Origin: Nocardia beijingensis NBRC 16342
Lineage (GTDB): Bacteria; Actinomycetota; Actinomycetes; Mycobacteriales; Mycobacteriaceae
Direction of reading: 5' to 3'
Assembly: GCF_001612785.1 (NCBI RefSeq)
Contig: NZ_BDBC01000040.1
Coordinates: forward strand, 1 to 35,313
Length of the DNA: 35,313 nt
Below, in pieces: positions 23,947 to 33,918 of the stretch. The notes under the pieces are model-generated. The model ran no database searches. It was given only the letters and a program-made list of their open reading frames with translations, and was not told the origin of the DNA. Made by a program: the position numbers and the translations under genes. How positions within the stretch are numbered: position 1 is the first letter of the stretch; each line of letters starts with the position of its first letter.

Positions 23947-24014
23947 TCGGCTTGCGCGGCATCAACTTACGGCACGCTCGAACCGCGCGGGCGCCGCCGA
24001 CTTCCCGTCGCCGG

Positions 24015-24527
24015 TTATCCCGTCCGTTCCAGCACGCCGCGCAGAAACGCCGCTTGGCCCGCATGCTGCAGATCGTCCGAGATCACGCTGACCAGCCGCA
24101 CGCCCAGCGTGACCGGCGGATCCCATCGGGTGTCGACGATACGGTCCAGATCGCCGTCGGCGAGATCGCGGACGTAGCGCAGCGTCTGCTCGTGCACCGC
24201 GTCGTAGTACCCCGTGAGCAACTCCGCGGGCGCTCGCACCACGGCCACGTCGGCGGGCCGGTCACCGTAACCGGTCGCGCTCTTGTCGATGGGCAGTCCG
24301 AAGCGGTCGTACCAGCCTCGAGCCGTCCAAACCTGCTCGACACCGGCCCCATCGGCGATGTGGTCGTCCTGCACGCGGGTCAGATGCCAGATCAGCCATG
24401 CGATCGAGTTGGCGCCCGCATCGAGGCGCTGAGCGAGGAGGTCCTCGTCGAGTCCGTCCACCGCTTCGTGCACAACCTCCCTGATCCGTTCGAAGCCGTC
24501 GGTCAGTACGTCGGCGCTGGTCGCCAT
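24015..24527 (-). CDS. DinB-family, mycothiol transferase-like protein
   Basis: This 170-residue four-helix-bundle protein of the DinB/DUF664 superfamily has SIAWLIWHLTRVQDDHI with one conserved metal His near 50 and DLQHAGQAAFLRGVL with another near the C-terminus. In actinobacteria many such proteins are annotated mycothiol-dependent transferases acting in detoxification. ATG 24527 is chosen because AGGAG lies 7 nt upstream; the frame is open further, but without support. The divergent exported-protein gene and the operator at 24639-24658 share its upstream region. Substrate is unknown. Confidence 0.82.
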   Translation of the reverse strand: MATSADVLTDGFERIREVVHEAVDGLDEDLLAQRLDAGANSIAWLIWHLTRVQDDHIADGAGVEQVWTARGWYDRFGLPIDKSATGYGDRPADVAVVRAPAELLTGYYDAVHEQTLRYVRDLADGDLDRIVDTRWDPPVTLGVRLVSVISDDLQHAGQAAFLRGVLERTG

Positions 24528-24632
24528 CAGTCGACTCCTCTCGAAGTGTCCGCTGTCCCGACCGTACCGAGCGGAACCGTCCGGCACGAGCGCCGACAGG
24601 CGGGCAACGAATTCTCGCACGATCGAACCACA

Positions 24633-24661
24633 TTGAGTGTACCGTTGTTCAACGGTACGAT
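24633..24661 (+). promoter_or_regulatory. Promoter with an operator filling its spacer
   Basis: TTGAGT (24633-24638), exactly 17 bp, then TACGAT (24656-24661). The perfect dyad GTACCGTT-N4-AACGGTAC (24639-24658) occupies the whole spacer and the first bases of the -10. A bound dimer would exclude RNA polymerase, as TetR-type repressors do. It drives the gene at 24742 and could also affect the divergent DinB gene. No TetR gene is in the window. Confidence 0.65.
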
Positions 24662-24683
24662 GCACGATGGTGAGGTTGGGTCG

Positions 24684-24731
24684 ATGACCTTTCGGATCGG
24701 TCACCGACCGGAGGAACACGTACCGAAGTGA
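24684..24731 (+). CDS. Possible 15-residue leader peptide
   Basis: ATG 24684 follows GAGG at 8 nt, inside the predicted leader of the next gene. Its stop (24729-24731) is embedded in that gene's ribosome site TGAGGAAG, so leader translation could affect downstream initiation. The peptide is basic with no attenuator-like codon run. Weakly supported. Confidence 0.25.
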   Translation: MTFRIGHRPEEHVPK

Positions 24732-24741
24732 GGAAGTACCG

Positions 24742-25083
24742 ATGATCAACGACGTCCAGACCGGACACGTCCGGCGAGCGTTCGTCCGTGTGGCGATGGT
24801 CGCCACGCTCGCGCTGACCCCCGTCGCCGCGGTCGCCGCGCCCGCGATCGCCGCCCCCGCGGTGGCGCAGCCGACCGCCGCACAGACGAGTCAGACCGAA
24901 GAGATCCACGGCGGCTGGCATCGCCATGGCGGGTGGGGCCACGGCGGCTACGGCGGATGGGGCGGCTACGGCGGCTGGGGCGGCTACGGTTACTGGGGTA
25001 GCCCGTTCGGCTACTGGGGCAGCCCCTTCGCCCCCTGGCCCGGCATCGCGTGGCTGCTGCCCGGCACCGGAAGCGCTTTCTGA
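24742..25083 (+). CDS. Exported Gly/Trp/Tyr-rich small protein
   Basis: The 113-residue product has a signal peptide (basic region to about 16, hydrophobic 17-30, Ala-rich cleavage near 38-43). The mature part of about 70 residues is almost only Gly, Trp, Tyr, His, Ser, Pro and Phe: a His/Gly/Trp start, tandem GGYGGW units, then two copies of YWGSPF. Such composition suggests a surface, aggregating or metal-binding role, but no family is recognised. ATG 24742 follows GAGGAAG. A promoter with an operator lies upstream and a strong hairpin downstream, so it is a separately regulated single gene. Confidence 0.8.
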   Translation: MINDVQTGHVRRAFVRVAMVATLALTPVAAVAAPAIAAPAVAQPTAAQTSQTEEIHGGWHRHGGWGHGGYGGWGGYGGWGGYGYWGSPFGYWGSPFAPWPGIAWLLPGTGSAF

Positions 25084-25677
25084 CCGAGAACGATCACGCA
25101 CAGTCGCGCCGAGTGATCCCGGGCGCGCGCTCGCGTCGGGCACCGCGAGTGCGCGCCCGGATCACCTGACACCGGGTCCGGAACGATCGCCGGATTCCGC
25201 AGCGATCTCGGCACCGACGTCCACTCCACCGTCCGGCACGAGCGGCGCGACCCCACGGCAGCCGCCGGATCGCGAGTCGCGCCGAGGCATCGGGCGCGAT
25301 CCGACCGAACGCAGGCGCCGTGTCGGACCCGAGCGCCATCCTATCCAGCATCCCGACAGCACGCTGCGCTTCCTGGCGACTGAAACAGTCGCATTTGCTG
25401 CGCTTTTCGGCGCGATTTCGACGTGCTGGATCGAATTCTTCTCCGCCGCAGGGCAATAGCACACATACGGCAACCAGCAGATCTGTATCGGCGAAACAAA
25501 CAGTGCCTTCGCATATTTCATGCCCATATCCCTCGCGAGCACCGCGCAGATTTTTCCCCGGAAATCGCAGAACGATTGCTTCGGGAAACCACTGCGGCCA
25601 GAATGGGTGGGGCCGAAAACCGGCATCTTGGGGATTCGTCGGCACTCGTGGCCGACACGACTAAGTGGGGAAATACG
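25084..25677. other. Long spacer with AT-rich half
   Basis: Apart from the hairpin at 25113-25165, these 594 bp hold no convincing gene. From about 25370 to 25677 GC content falls markedly, with runs such as TTTTTCCCC and AAACAAACAG. A minus-strand frame with an ATGAAATATG start near 25520 gives a cysteine-containing but unfamiliar peptide. The segment probably contains the promoter of the gene at 25678 and may be older or foreign sequence. Confidence 0.4.
25113..25165 (+). terminator. Very strong stem-loop
   Basis: About 22 bp of stem: GTGATCC-CGGGCGCGC-GCTCGCG (from 25113) against 25144-25165, with one bulged C, one G-T pair and an 8-base loop. It lies 29 bp after the stop at 25083. No U tract follows. 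Confidence 0.7.
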
Positions 25678-26232
25678 ATGAGAGTCAAGAGATTCGCCGC
25701 AACCGCCCTGCTCGCGGTCGGTGCCACCGGAATTGCGGCCGGCGTCGCGCACGCCCAGCCGACGGCGCCCGCGCAGGTCGGCGTGCACGGTGTCGAGCAG
25801 GGCATCGGTTTCACCTCCGCTCCCGCCGCCGACGGAACGGGAGTGGTCACCACCCTCGACGCGGGCACCTTCGCACTGACGGCCGACGCCAGGGCGGTCG
25901 AGCTGCGCAGCGAAACGGGACAGGTCGTCGCGACCCTCCCCCTGGCATTCCAGGCCTCCGGCGCGACCCACGGGCTCGCCCCCGCGATCAGCGACGCGGG
26001 CCGCACCCTCACGGTGACGCCGGTGGGCTCACCCGCCACCACCGAGCGCCTCAACCAGTTCGTCGGTGAGGACGAGACGCTCGCCCGCAAGCAGTACAAC
26101 GCCGGGGTCGGCGCTCTCATCGGCGCCGGGATCGGCGCCGTGATCGGCTTCTTCCTCGGCGGGGTCGGCGCGCTGGTCACCATCCCGATCGGCGCGGGCA
26201 TCGGTGCGCTGATCGGTTTCTCCACGCCGTAA
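25678..26232 (+). CDS. Exported protein with C-terminal glycine zipper
   Basis: This 184-residue protein has a signal peptide (MRVKRF basic start, hydrophobic 8-22, AHA-type cleavage near 26), a beta-rich middle part (about 30-125; an ELRSETGQVVATLPL segment typical of small secreted Nocardia/Rhodococcus proteins of unknown function) and a C-terminal glycine-zipper hydrophobic stretch (about 142-184) with repeated GAGIGA units that may insert into a membrane or oligomerise. ATG 25678 follows GTGGGG. I do not recognise a characterised family. Confidence 0.8.
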   Translation: MRVKRFAATALLAVGATGIAAGVAHAQPTAPAQVGVHGVEQGIGFTSAPAADGTGVVTTLDAGTFALTADARAVELRSETGQVVATLPLAFQASGATHGLAPAISDAGRTLTVTPVGSPATTERLNQFVGEDETLARKQYNAGVGALIGAGIGAVIGFFLGGVGALVTIPIGAGIGALIGFSTP

Positions 26233-26462
26233 TCGGCCGGTCCGGTGTGCGGGCGTCGCGGGACGACCGCACACCGATCGCCGGTCGGGCCGCCGGGGTT
26301 CCCTGGGCGTGCGCTCTCGCAACGCTCGCCGAGGCACATGCGGCGATCCGACCGTCGTCCAGCCCCGTGGACCCGGGAGCCGAAACGAAATGCCCCGGCC
26401 GCGCGCTGGGGCATGATGGGATGGCACGAAGACGATCGGAGCGAAGACACAGGATCGGCGAG

Positions 26463-27665
26463 ATGGCACAGCGCAGTTCCCTCTCGCAGCGGCGCGCTGC
26501 ACTGGAACAAGAGTGGTCCCGATGGATACCCGCCGGGACGCCGCAGGATGCTTCCGCGCTGCGCAGCGAGGTGGCGCAATCGTGGCTGCGGTCGCTGCGC
26601 ACCGTCGATCCGGCGTGCGAGCACGCGCCACTCGCCGAAGCCGACGTCACCGCCCGTTGGGCCGAATCGCCTTTGCGCACACCGGTCTCGGAGCTGACCG
26701 ATCAGTTGCGCGACATCACCGAGGGCGCGGACTACGTCGCCGCCATCACCGACGAGACCGGCACCATCCTGTGGTCGCACGGCGGCCCGGTGATGCGCCG
26801 CCGAGCCGAACAGGTGAACTTCGCGCCGGGCGGCCGATGGGACGAGGCGCACATGGGCACGAACGCGCTGTCGCTGGCGCTGCGCACCGAACGGCCGCAC
26901 ACCGTGTTCTCCGCCGAACACCTGGTCGCCGCCCTGCACGGCTGGGTCTGCTACTGCGCGCCCATCCGCGCCGCCGACGGTCGCCAGCTCGGCGTGCTCG
27001 ACCTGTCCACCACCTGGGACCGCGCCCACCCGCTGGCCATGTCCACCGCCCGTACCCTGGTCACCGCCATCGAGACCAAGTTGCACCACCGGATGGCCGT
27101 GCCAGGAGTCCGGCTGACCTGCTTGGGGTCCGCCCGCCTGATCCGGGACGGCGCGCCCGTGCGGCTGCGCCCCCGGCAGCTGGAGATCCTGACGCTGCTG
27201 GCGCTCGAGCCCGAGGGTTTCACCCACGAACGCCTGCACTTCGCGGTGTACGGCGACCGTCCGGTCGGCGCGAGCACGCTGAAATCGGAGATGTCCTACC
27301 TGCGCCGGGCCACCGGCGGCGACATCACCAGCCGGGTCTATCGGCTGGTGAGCCCACTGTCCTGCGATGCCGTGGACGTGCTCGCGGCGCTCGAAGCGGG
27401 CGACACCGCCACCGCGGTCGAGTTGTATCGCGGTCCCCTGCTGCCGGACTCGGACACGCCGGGCATCGTGCAGTGGCGCGAGTATCTGGAAGTCGGCGTG
27501 CGCACCGCCGTGCTGTCCAGCGGAAACGTCGCGCACGCGCTGCGCTACGGCGAGCGCGCACCGCACGACATCGAGATCCACGAACACGCGCTGCGCCTGC
27601 TTCCCGCCGGCGACGGCCGTCGTGCGCTCGCGGCCGCCCGGCTGCACGGCGCGCTGCGCGACTGA
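26463..27665 (+). CDS. GAF-domain transcriptional regulator of the aldehyde dehydrogenase locus
   Basis: This 400-residue protein has an AcoR-like N-terminal sensor part: an SWLRSLRT helix region, then a GAF-type domain (about 80-195; AAITDETGTILWSHGG, WDEAHMGTNALSLAL, AAPIR-like strand, LGVLDLSTTW). After it comes a C-terminal winged-helix-like part (about 215-300; RLRPRQLEILTLLAL then TLKSEMSYLRR) and helices. The AAA+ domain of true AcoR proteins is absent. It lies 82 bp upstream of the aldehyde dehydrogenase gene on the same strand, suggesting it controls that operon in response to an alcohol or aldehyde (inference). The start is ATG 26463; upstream in-frame codons encode an Arg-rich stretch and are not included. 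Confidence 0.82.
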   Translation: MAQRSSLSQRRAALEQEWSRWIPAGTPQDASALRSEVAQSWLRSLRTVDPACEHAPLAEADVTARWAESPLRTPVSELTDQLRDITEGADYVAAITDETGTILWSHGGPVMRRRAEQVNFAPGGRWDEAHMGTNALSLALRTERPHTVFSAEHLVAALHGWVCYCAPIRAADGRQLGVLDLSTTWDRAHPLAMSTARTLVTAIETKLHHRMAVPGVRLTCLGSARLIRDGAPVRLRPRQLEILTLLALEPEGFTHERLHFAVYGDRPVGASTLKSEMSYLRRATGGDITSRVYRLVSPLSCDAVDVLAALEAGDTATAVELYRGPLLPDSDTPGIVQWREYLEVGVRTAVLSSGNVAHALRYGERAPHDIEIHEHALRLLPAGDGRRALAAARLHGALRD

Positions 27666-27747
27666 GCTCGCGCGCCTCAACGTTTCGTCAACCCTCGCGC
27701 GGCATAGTGACCCGCATCACGTCCGCAACCAGCGAGGAGTCATCGCC

Positions 27748-29264
<1,517 letters not shown>

Positions 29265-29265
<1 letters not shown>

Positions 29266-29666
29266 TGCCCGGTCCGGTCCACCGCGTCGAGTTCACCGGG
29301 CCCGCGCAGGCGCTGCTGCGGCGACTGATCGAACAGCACGGTCCGGTGATGTTCCATCAGTCCGGCGGCTGCTGCGACGGCAGCTCGCCGATGTGCTATC
29401 CGCGCGGCGAGTTCCGGGTCGGCGGGTCGGACGTGCTGCTCGGGTACCCGGCGGCGGACACCCCGTTCTGGATGAGCGCCGACCAGTTCGACTACTGGCG
29501 GCACACTCATCTCACCGTCGACGTGGTGCCGGGACGCGGCAGCGGGTTCTCCCTGGAGGCGCCCGAAGGCGTGCGTTTCCTGATCCGCTCGCGGTTGCTC
29601 ACAGACGAGGAGCTCGCCGCACTGGAGGCCGAGCCGCCGCCCACCGGAGCGGATCTGTCGCACTGA
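29265..29666 (+). CDS. DUF779 protein partnered with aldehyde dehydrogenase
   Basis: This 133-residue protein of the DUF779 family (Rv0459-like) carries MFHQSGGCCDGSSPMCYPRG near 29-48, with H31, C36, C37 and C44 as possible metal or redox ligands. It is soluble with no signal. Its ATG overlaps the ALDH stop (29263-29267) and a strong terminator follows 8 bp after its stop, so the operon is ALDH-DUF779 only. The constant pairing with ALDH suggests an accessory role, but its function is unknown to me. Confidence 0.9.
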
Positions 29667-29674
29667 CCCGGAGC

Positions 29675-29712
29675 AGGGCTGCTCACCGGAATACCCGGTG
29701 AGCAGCCCTTTC
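29675..29712 (+). terminator. Intrinsic terminator of the ALDH operon
   Basis: AGGGCTGCTCACCGG (29675-29689) pairs perfectly with 29695-29709 (15 bp, 5-base loop) and continues into TT before CCC. It begins 8 bp after the stop at 29666. Confidence 0.85.
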
Positions 29713-29807
29713 CCGTTCGGAGCACGAAAAAAATTCCATGCGGGAATAGCTGGGGAGCGGATACGGTCGTTCGAGGTGATTAGACAGGCGAACGAGAGGG
29801 GCCGCGG

Positions 29808-31217
29808 ATGGCGACCGAGACCGCAGCGGTGTCCGTGGGATTCCGATCCGAGCGCGGCGCCATTCTCGGGTCGCTGATGCTGGCGACCGCGCTGGTCGCG
29901 CTCGACTCGACGGTCATCGCCACGGCGGTGCTCACCATCACCGGCAGTCTCGGCGGCTTCGCGCAGTTCCCCTGGTTGTTCTCCATCTACCTGCTCGCGC
30001 AGGCGGTGACGGTGCCGATCTACGGCAAGCTCGCCGACACCGTGGGCCGCAAACCGGTGATCCTGTTCGGGATCGCGATGTTCGCCCTCGGTTCGCTGCT
30101 GTGCGGCGTCGCGACCAGCATGCTCGGGTTGATCGTCTTCCGCGCCGTCCAGGGCATCGGCGCCGGCGCGATCCAGCCGATGACGATGACGATCGCGGGC
30201 GACCTGTACACGCTGTCGGAGCGGGCCAAGGTCCAGGGATATCTGGCCAGCGTGTGGGCCATGTCCAGCGTGGCGGGCCCGCTGCTGGGCGGTCTGTTCG
30301 CCGAATATGTCAGCTGGCGCTGGATCTTCCTGATCAATCTTCCGCTCTCCGCGCTCGCCGGATGGATGCTGGTGCGCAATTTCGCCGAGAGCGCTCCCGG
30401 GCAGCGGCAGAGCGTCGACTATCTGGGCGCGGCGCTGCTGACCGTCGGCGCGGGCGCGTTGATCCTCGGACTGCTCGAAGGCGGTCAGGCCTGGGCTTGG
30501 TCGTCTCCGGCGAGCATCGGGATCTTCGTGGGCGGCGCGGTCGTGCTGATCCTGTTCGGACTGGTGGAACGCGGAGCGCGGAATCCGATCCTGCCGCTGT
30601 GGGTGTTCACCCGGCGCGTGGTGATCGCGAGCAGTTTGGCATCGGTGCTGGTGGGCGCCGTCGTGCTGGGCGCGACGTCCTACGTCCCGACTTTCACCCA
30701 GGGCGTGCTCGGCACCGGGGCGCTGGTCGCGGGCCTCACGGTCGGCGCGCTGACGCTGGGCTGGCCGCTGGCGGCGTCGCAAGCCGGAAAAGTGTACTTG
30801 CGCTTCGGTTTCCGCGCTACCGCCCTGATCGGCAGCGGATTGGCCGCCCTGGGCGCCACCAGCACGCTGTTCATCACGCAGCACTCGGCGCTGTGGCAGG
30901 TCGCCGCGTCCTGCTTCGTCATCGGCACCGGGATGGGACTGGTCGCGACCCCGACCTTGATCGCCGCGCAGACCAGCGCCGAATGGACCGAGCGGGGCGT
31001 GGTCACCTCGGCCAACATGTTCGCGCGCTCGATCGGCAGCGCGGTGGGCGTCGCGGTGTTCGGCGCGATCGTGAATTCGCGCGTCGGCCACACCGATCAC
31101 CCGGAGCCCGCCACGCTGGCCTCGGCGGTGCACCTGGTCTTCGTCACGATCACGGCGATGGCCGTCGTCATGCTCGCCGCCTCGGCCATGATGCCCCGGC
31201 GTTCGGTGAGCGTCTGA
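29808..31217 (+). CDS. MFS drug exporter, DHA2 (EmrB/QacA) family
   Basis: This 469-residue membrane protein has about 14 hydrophobic helices. DHA2 markers are visible: ALDSTVIATAVLTI in helix 1 (near 31-44), the loop GKLADTVGRKPV (near 72-83), RAVQGIGAGAIQP in helix 4, and GPLLGGLFAEYVSWRWIFLINLP with the family's motif C. It exports hydrophobic compounds with a proton motive force. ATG 29808 follows GAGAGG. No TetR or MarR regulator is adjacent. A short ATTCC/GGAAT dyad (29735-29749 region) lies in the upstream spacer. Substrate is unknown. Confidence 0.92.
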   Translation: MATETAAVSVGFRSERGAILGSLMLATALVALDSTVIATAVLTITGSLGGFAQFPWLFSIYLLAQAVTVPIYGKLADTVGRKPVILFGIAMFALGSLLCGVATSMLGLIVFRAVQGIGAGAIQPMTMTIAGDLYTLSERAKVQGYLASVWAMSSVAGPLLGGLFAEYVSWRWIFLINLPLSALAGWMLVRNFAESAPGQRQSVDYLGAALLTVGAGALILGLLEGGQAWAWSSPASIGIFVGGAVVLILFGLVERGARNPILPLWVFTRRVVIASSLASVLVGAVVLGATSYVPTFTQGVLGTGALVAGLTVGALTLGWPLAASQAGKVYLRFGFRATALIGSGLAALGATSTLFITQHSALWQVAASCFVIGTGMGLVATPTLIAAQTSAEWTERGVVTSANMFARSIGSAVGVAVFGAIVNSRVGHTDHPEPATLASAVHLVFVTITAMAVVMLAASAMMPRRSVSV

Positions 31218-31348
31218 TCGCCGGCCCGGTCGCGGCAGCCCAGGGCTGGGGAGCGCCCGTCCCGGCGATACTGTCGGTCGATGAACTCCAGTGCAGGCTG
31301 GACAGCCTGCCGGAGCATGCGGCACAGCCCGCGAAGCAGCGGGTTTCC
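31217..31348 (+). terminator. Cluster of stem-loops after the MFS gene
   Basis: ATCGCCGG (31217-31224) pairs with 31262-31269, enclosing CAGCC/GGCTG. GCAGGCT (31293-31299) pairs with 31304-31310. CCCGC/GCGGG with TTT follows near 31331-31348. The first begins at the stop codon. Three successive hairpins probably end the MFS transcript. Confidence 0.5.
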
Positions 31349-31416
31349 GCAGGCCTTCGGCACCGGCCGTGACGGAGAGCCGGGCATTCCAACCGATCGA
31401 GAATGTGGAGGTCGCA

Positions 31417-31782
31417 GTGGCGCAGGCCGTATGCGTGATAGTCGGGGTGTTCTTCCTGGGCATGGGTGTCTACGCGCTGGCCGCGCCCGCCGCTCTGATC
31501 CGGCCCTTCGGTATCCGGCTCACCGAACCCACCGCTCGCTACGAGGTGCGCGCGGTCTACGGCGGCTTCGGACTGGCGATGGCGGCCGTGCTCGCCGTGG
31601 CCGCCGCCGACCTCGCCGCGCTGCGCGGCGGGATCATGGTCGCGGTCGGCGCGGCACTGGCGGGCATGGCCCTGGGCCGGGTGGTGTCGGCCGTACTGGA
31701 CGAGCGGACGGCCTTCTATCCCACCTGGTTCTACGGCGTGGTGGAGACGATCGCCGCCGCCGCGCTCTTCTTCGCCGCCTAA
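31417..31782 (+). CDS. DUF4345-like four-span membrane protein
   Basis: This 121-residue protein has about four hydrophobic helices. The pattern VGVFFLGMGVYALAAP, the ARYEVRAVYGGFGLAMA block near 42-58 and a final VETIAAAALFF helix resemble DUF4345 proteins. GTG 31417 is chosen because GGAGG (31407-31411) lies 5 nt upstream; longer in-frame starts have no ribosome site. It ends 9 bp from the convergent permease gene. Function is unknown. Confidence 0.82.
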   Translation: MAQAVCVIVGVFFLGMGVYALAAPAALIRPFGIRLTEPTARYEVRAVYGGFGLAMAAVLAVAAADLAALRGGIMVAVGAALAGMALGRVVSAVLDERTAFYPTWFYGVVETIAAAALFFAA

Positions 31783-31791
31783 CGCCGACGG

Positions 31792-33228
31792 TCAGCTGGT
31801 ACGCGCGGCGTCCGCCGCCGCGCCGGTGCCTGCGAGTTTGCGCAGCGCGAAGTACCCGGCCGACACCAGCACCGCCCACACCGCGCCGACGACGAGCGCC
31901 GTGCGGCCGCTGTCGGTGAACAGCAGCAGCACGACCACCAGGCCGAGGAACGCCAGCGCGAGCACGGTGGTGTAAGGCGCGGCGGGCAGCCGGTAGTCGC
32001 TCGCGGGCAGCTCGCCACGGGCGACCTTGGCCCGGTAGAGCAGGTGGCAGACCAGGATCACGCCCCAGACGAAGATGATGCCGATGGTCGACACCGAGGT
32101 GATGTAGGCGAAGGCCTTGTCCGGGGAGACGATGTTGACGATGACGCCGATCACCATCGCCGCGGCCGACACGGTGATCCCCATGTAGGGGACGGCGTTC
32201 GCGCTGAGTTTGTTCAGCCGGTCGGGCGCCTCGCCGCGCAGGGACAAGGTGCGCAGCATCCGGCCGGTCGAGTAGATCCCCGAGTTGCACGACGACAGCG
32301 CCGCGGTGAGCAGCACGAAGTTGACGATGCCCGCCGCCCCCGGGATGCCGATCAGCTCGAAGACCTCCACGAACGGGCTCTTGCCCGCGTGGAAGTTGCG
32401 CCAGCTGGACACCGACATGATCACCACCAGCGCACCGACGTAGAACAGGCCGATCCGGAAGGGGAGCGTGTTGATCGCCTTGCGCAGGGTCTTGCGCGGC
32501 TCGCGCGCCTCCCCCGCGGTGACGCCGACCAGCTCCACGCCGACATAGGCGAACAGCACGATCTGCAACACGAGCAGCGACTGGCCGATGCCATTGGGGA
32601 ACACGCCGCCGTCGGCCCACAGATTGGTGACGGTGGGGTTCGGCGCGTGCCCGAAGCCGAACAGCAGCACGCCGATGCCGAGCAGGATCATGCCGACGAT
32701 CGCGGTCACCTTGATGGTGGAGAACCAGAACTCGCCCTCGCCGAACAGCCGCACCGAGATCAGGTTCGCCCCGAACATCACCGCCAGCACGACCAGTGCC
32801 GTGATCCACGGCGCGATGTCGAACCAGTACTCCACGTACTTGCCCGCCACGGTGATCTCGGCCATGCAGGTGGCCACCCACACCGCCCAGTACGACCACC
32901 CGGTGACGAAACCGGCGAAGCGGCCGAGGAACTCGTGCGCGTACTCGGCGAAACTGCCCGAGATCGGCCGGTAGGTCAGCAGTTCGCCGAGCGCCCGCAT
33001 GATCACGAAGATGGCCAGGCCCGCCGCGAGGTAGGCCAGGATCAGACTGGGCCCGGCCTGTTCGATCGCGCCGCCCGCGCCGTAGAACAGGCCAGTGCCG
33101 ATCGCGCCGCCGATGGCGATCATCTGAATGGTGCGCGGGCTCAGACCCCTGGCGTAGCCTTCCGAGTCGCCGCTGTCCGCCGGACCCGATGGTCCCGCGT
33201 CCTGGAGGTGACGGTCGGAGGCTGTCAT
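31792..33228 (-). CDS. Amino acid permease (APC superfamily, AnsP/CycA/GabP type)
   Basis: This 478-residue secondary transporter has about 12 membrane helices. The amino acid transporter signature is clear: SPRTIQMIAIGGAIGTGLFYGAGG in helix 1 (near 30-53), RALGELLTYRPISGSFAEYA (near 78-97) and GVTAGEAREPRKTLRKAI after helix 6. This points to the AAT family, which takes up asparagine, GABA, D-alanine/serine or aromatic amino acids by proton symport; exact substrate cannot be read. ATG 33228 follows AAAGGA. The N-terminal 28 residues are acidic and disordered. Confidence 0.9.
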   Translation of the reverse strand: MTASDRHLQDAGPSGPADSGDSEGYARGLSPRTIQMIAIGGAIGTGLFYGAGGAIEQAGPSLILAYLAAGLAIFVIMRALGELLTYRPISGSFAEYAHEFLGRFAGFVTGWSYWAVWVATCMAEITVAGKYVEYWFDIAPWITALVVLAVMFGANLISVRLFGEGEFWFSTIKVTAIVGMILLGIGVLLFGFGHAPNPTVTNLWADGGVFPNGIGQSLLVLQIVLFAYVGVELVGVTAGEAREPRKTLRKAINTLPFRIGLFYVGALVVIMSVSSWRNFHAGKSPFVEVFELIGIPGAAGIVNFVLLTAALSSCNSGIYSTGRMLRTLSLRGEAPDRLNKLSANAVPYMGITVSAAAMVIGVIVNIVSPDKAFAYITSVSTIGIIFVWGVILVCHLLYRAKVARGELPASDYRLPAAPYTTVLALAFLGLVVVLLLFTDSGRTALVVGAVWAVLVSAGYFALRKLAGTGAAADAARTS

Positions 33229-33358
33229 ACTGCGGTCCTTTCGCTGGGCAGCGATGCGACGATCGGTGCGCCGGACTTACGACGACGGATCATCGCACGT
33301 CCGGCCCGGATCATCTGGTCACGCTACCGCTGCGTCCGCGCGCGCGTCTGCTCCGGGC

Positions 33359-33850
33359 CGACCCGCGCCGGCGAAATCCGTGGTTTCCCTGCTCACCGGT
33401 CAAGCCATCGCGCCGGGGCGAAGACGACCGCCTGGTGCGGATTCTGCCCGAGCTGACCACCGGCGGCGTACGACGCCGTCACCACCCGCGATCTGCTGGA
33501 CATGGCCTCCGGCGTCGACGAGAACTACAACAAGTACTGGCCGCTGACCGACACCGCCAGGATGTACCCACCGAGGATCTCGCCGGGTTCGTCCGCGACC
33601 ACCAGGGCCTGCGCTTCCCGCCGGGCAGCGCGGGCGAGTACCGCAGCGTGGACACCCAGCTACTCGGCATGGCACTCGCGCGGGTCGCGGGCCTGCCTCT
33701 GAGCGAACTGCTGGAACGCGAGCTGAGGGCGCCGATCGGCGCCGAGGACGACGCGCGGTGGAATCTCGATCGCGGGGGCGGCCAGAAGGCGGCACCGTCA
33801 TCGTCGAGCAGGAGACGATCGAGGTTTTCCGTGCGATCGGGCGCGGCTGA
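33359..33850 (+). pseudogene. Degraded beta-lactamase-family serine hydrolase
   Basis: Fragments of one class C beta-lactamase/NylB-like hydrolase follow each other in shifting frames: AKSVVSLLTGQAIA (from 33371), then DDRLVRILPELTTGG (33423 on, frame shift near 33417), then YDAVTTRDLLDMASGVDENY (33469 on, shift near 33468), then EDLAGFVRDHQGL and AGEYRSVDTQLLGMALARVAG (33573 on, shift near 33569) and a tail VIVEQETIEVFRAIGRG ending at TGA 33848-33850 in another frame. The YRSVD motif matches the family's Tyr-x-Ser/Asn region. The catalytic SxxK Ser is lost (Ala at that place) and about 150 residues before the tail are missing. It is non-functional. Its order matches intact homologues, so this is decay, not chance. 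Confidence 0.75.
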
Positions 33851-33918
33851 CCGGCCCCGCGAAATACACCGGGGACCCGGGACGTTGCCAGTGGAGATCG
33901 CCACTGTGGAGGAGACCC

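Noticed and set aside
24660..24731. 23-codon upstream ORF starting at ATG 24660
   Set aside because: Its ATG overlaps the predicted -10 element, so it would not be in the transcript; only the shorter in-frame start at 24684 remains possible.
25518..27680. 720-codon minus-strand frame opposite the GAF regulator and the exported protein
   Set aside because: Composition is Arg/Gly/Ala-rich without any domain, and the plus-strand genes explain the region.
32044..33456. 470-codon plus-strand frame opposite the amino acid permease
   Set aside because: Asp/His/Arg-rich shadow of a clear permease; no start signal.
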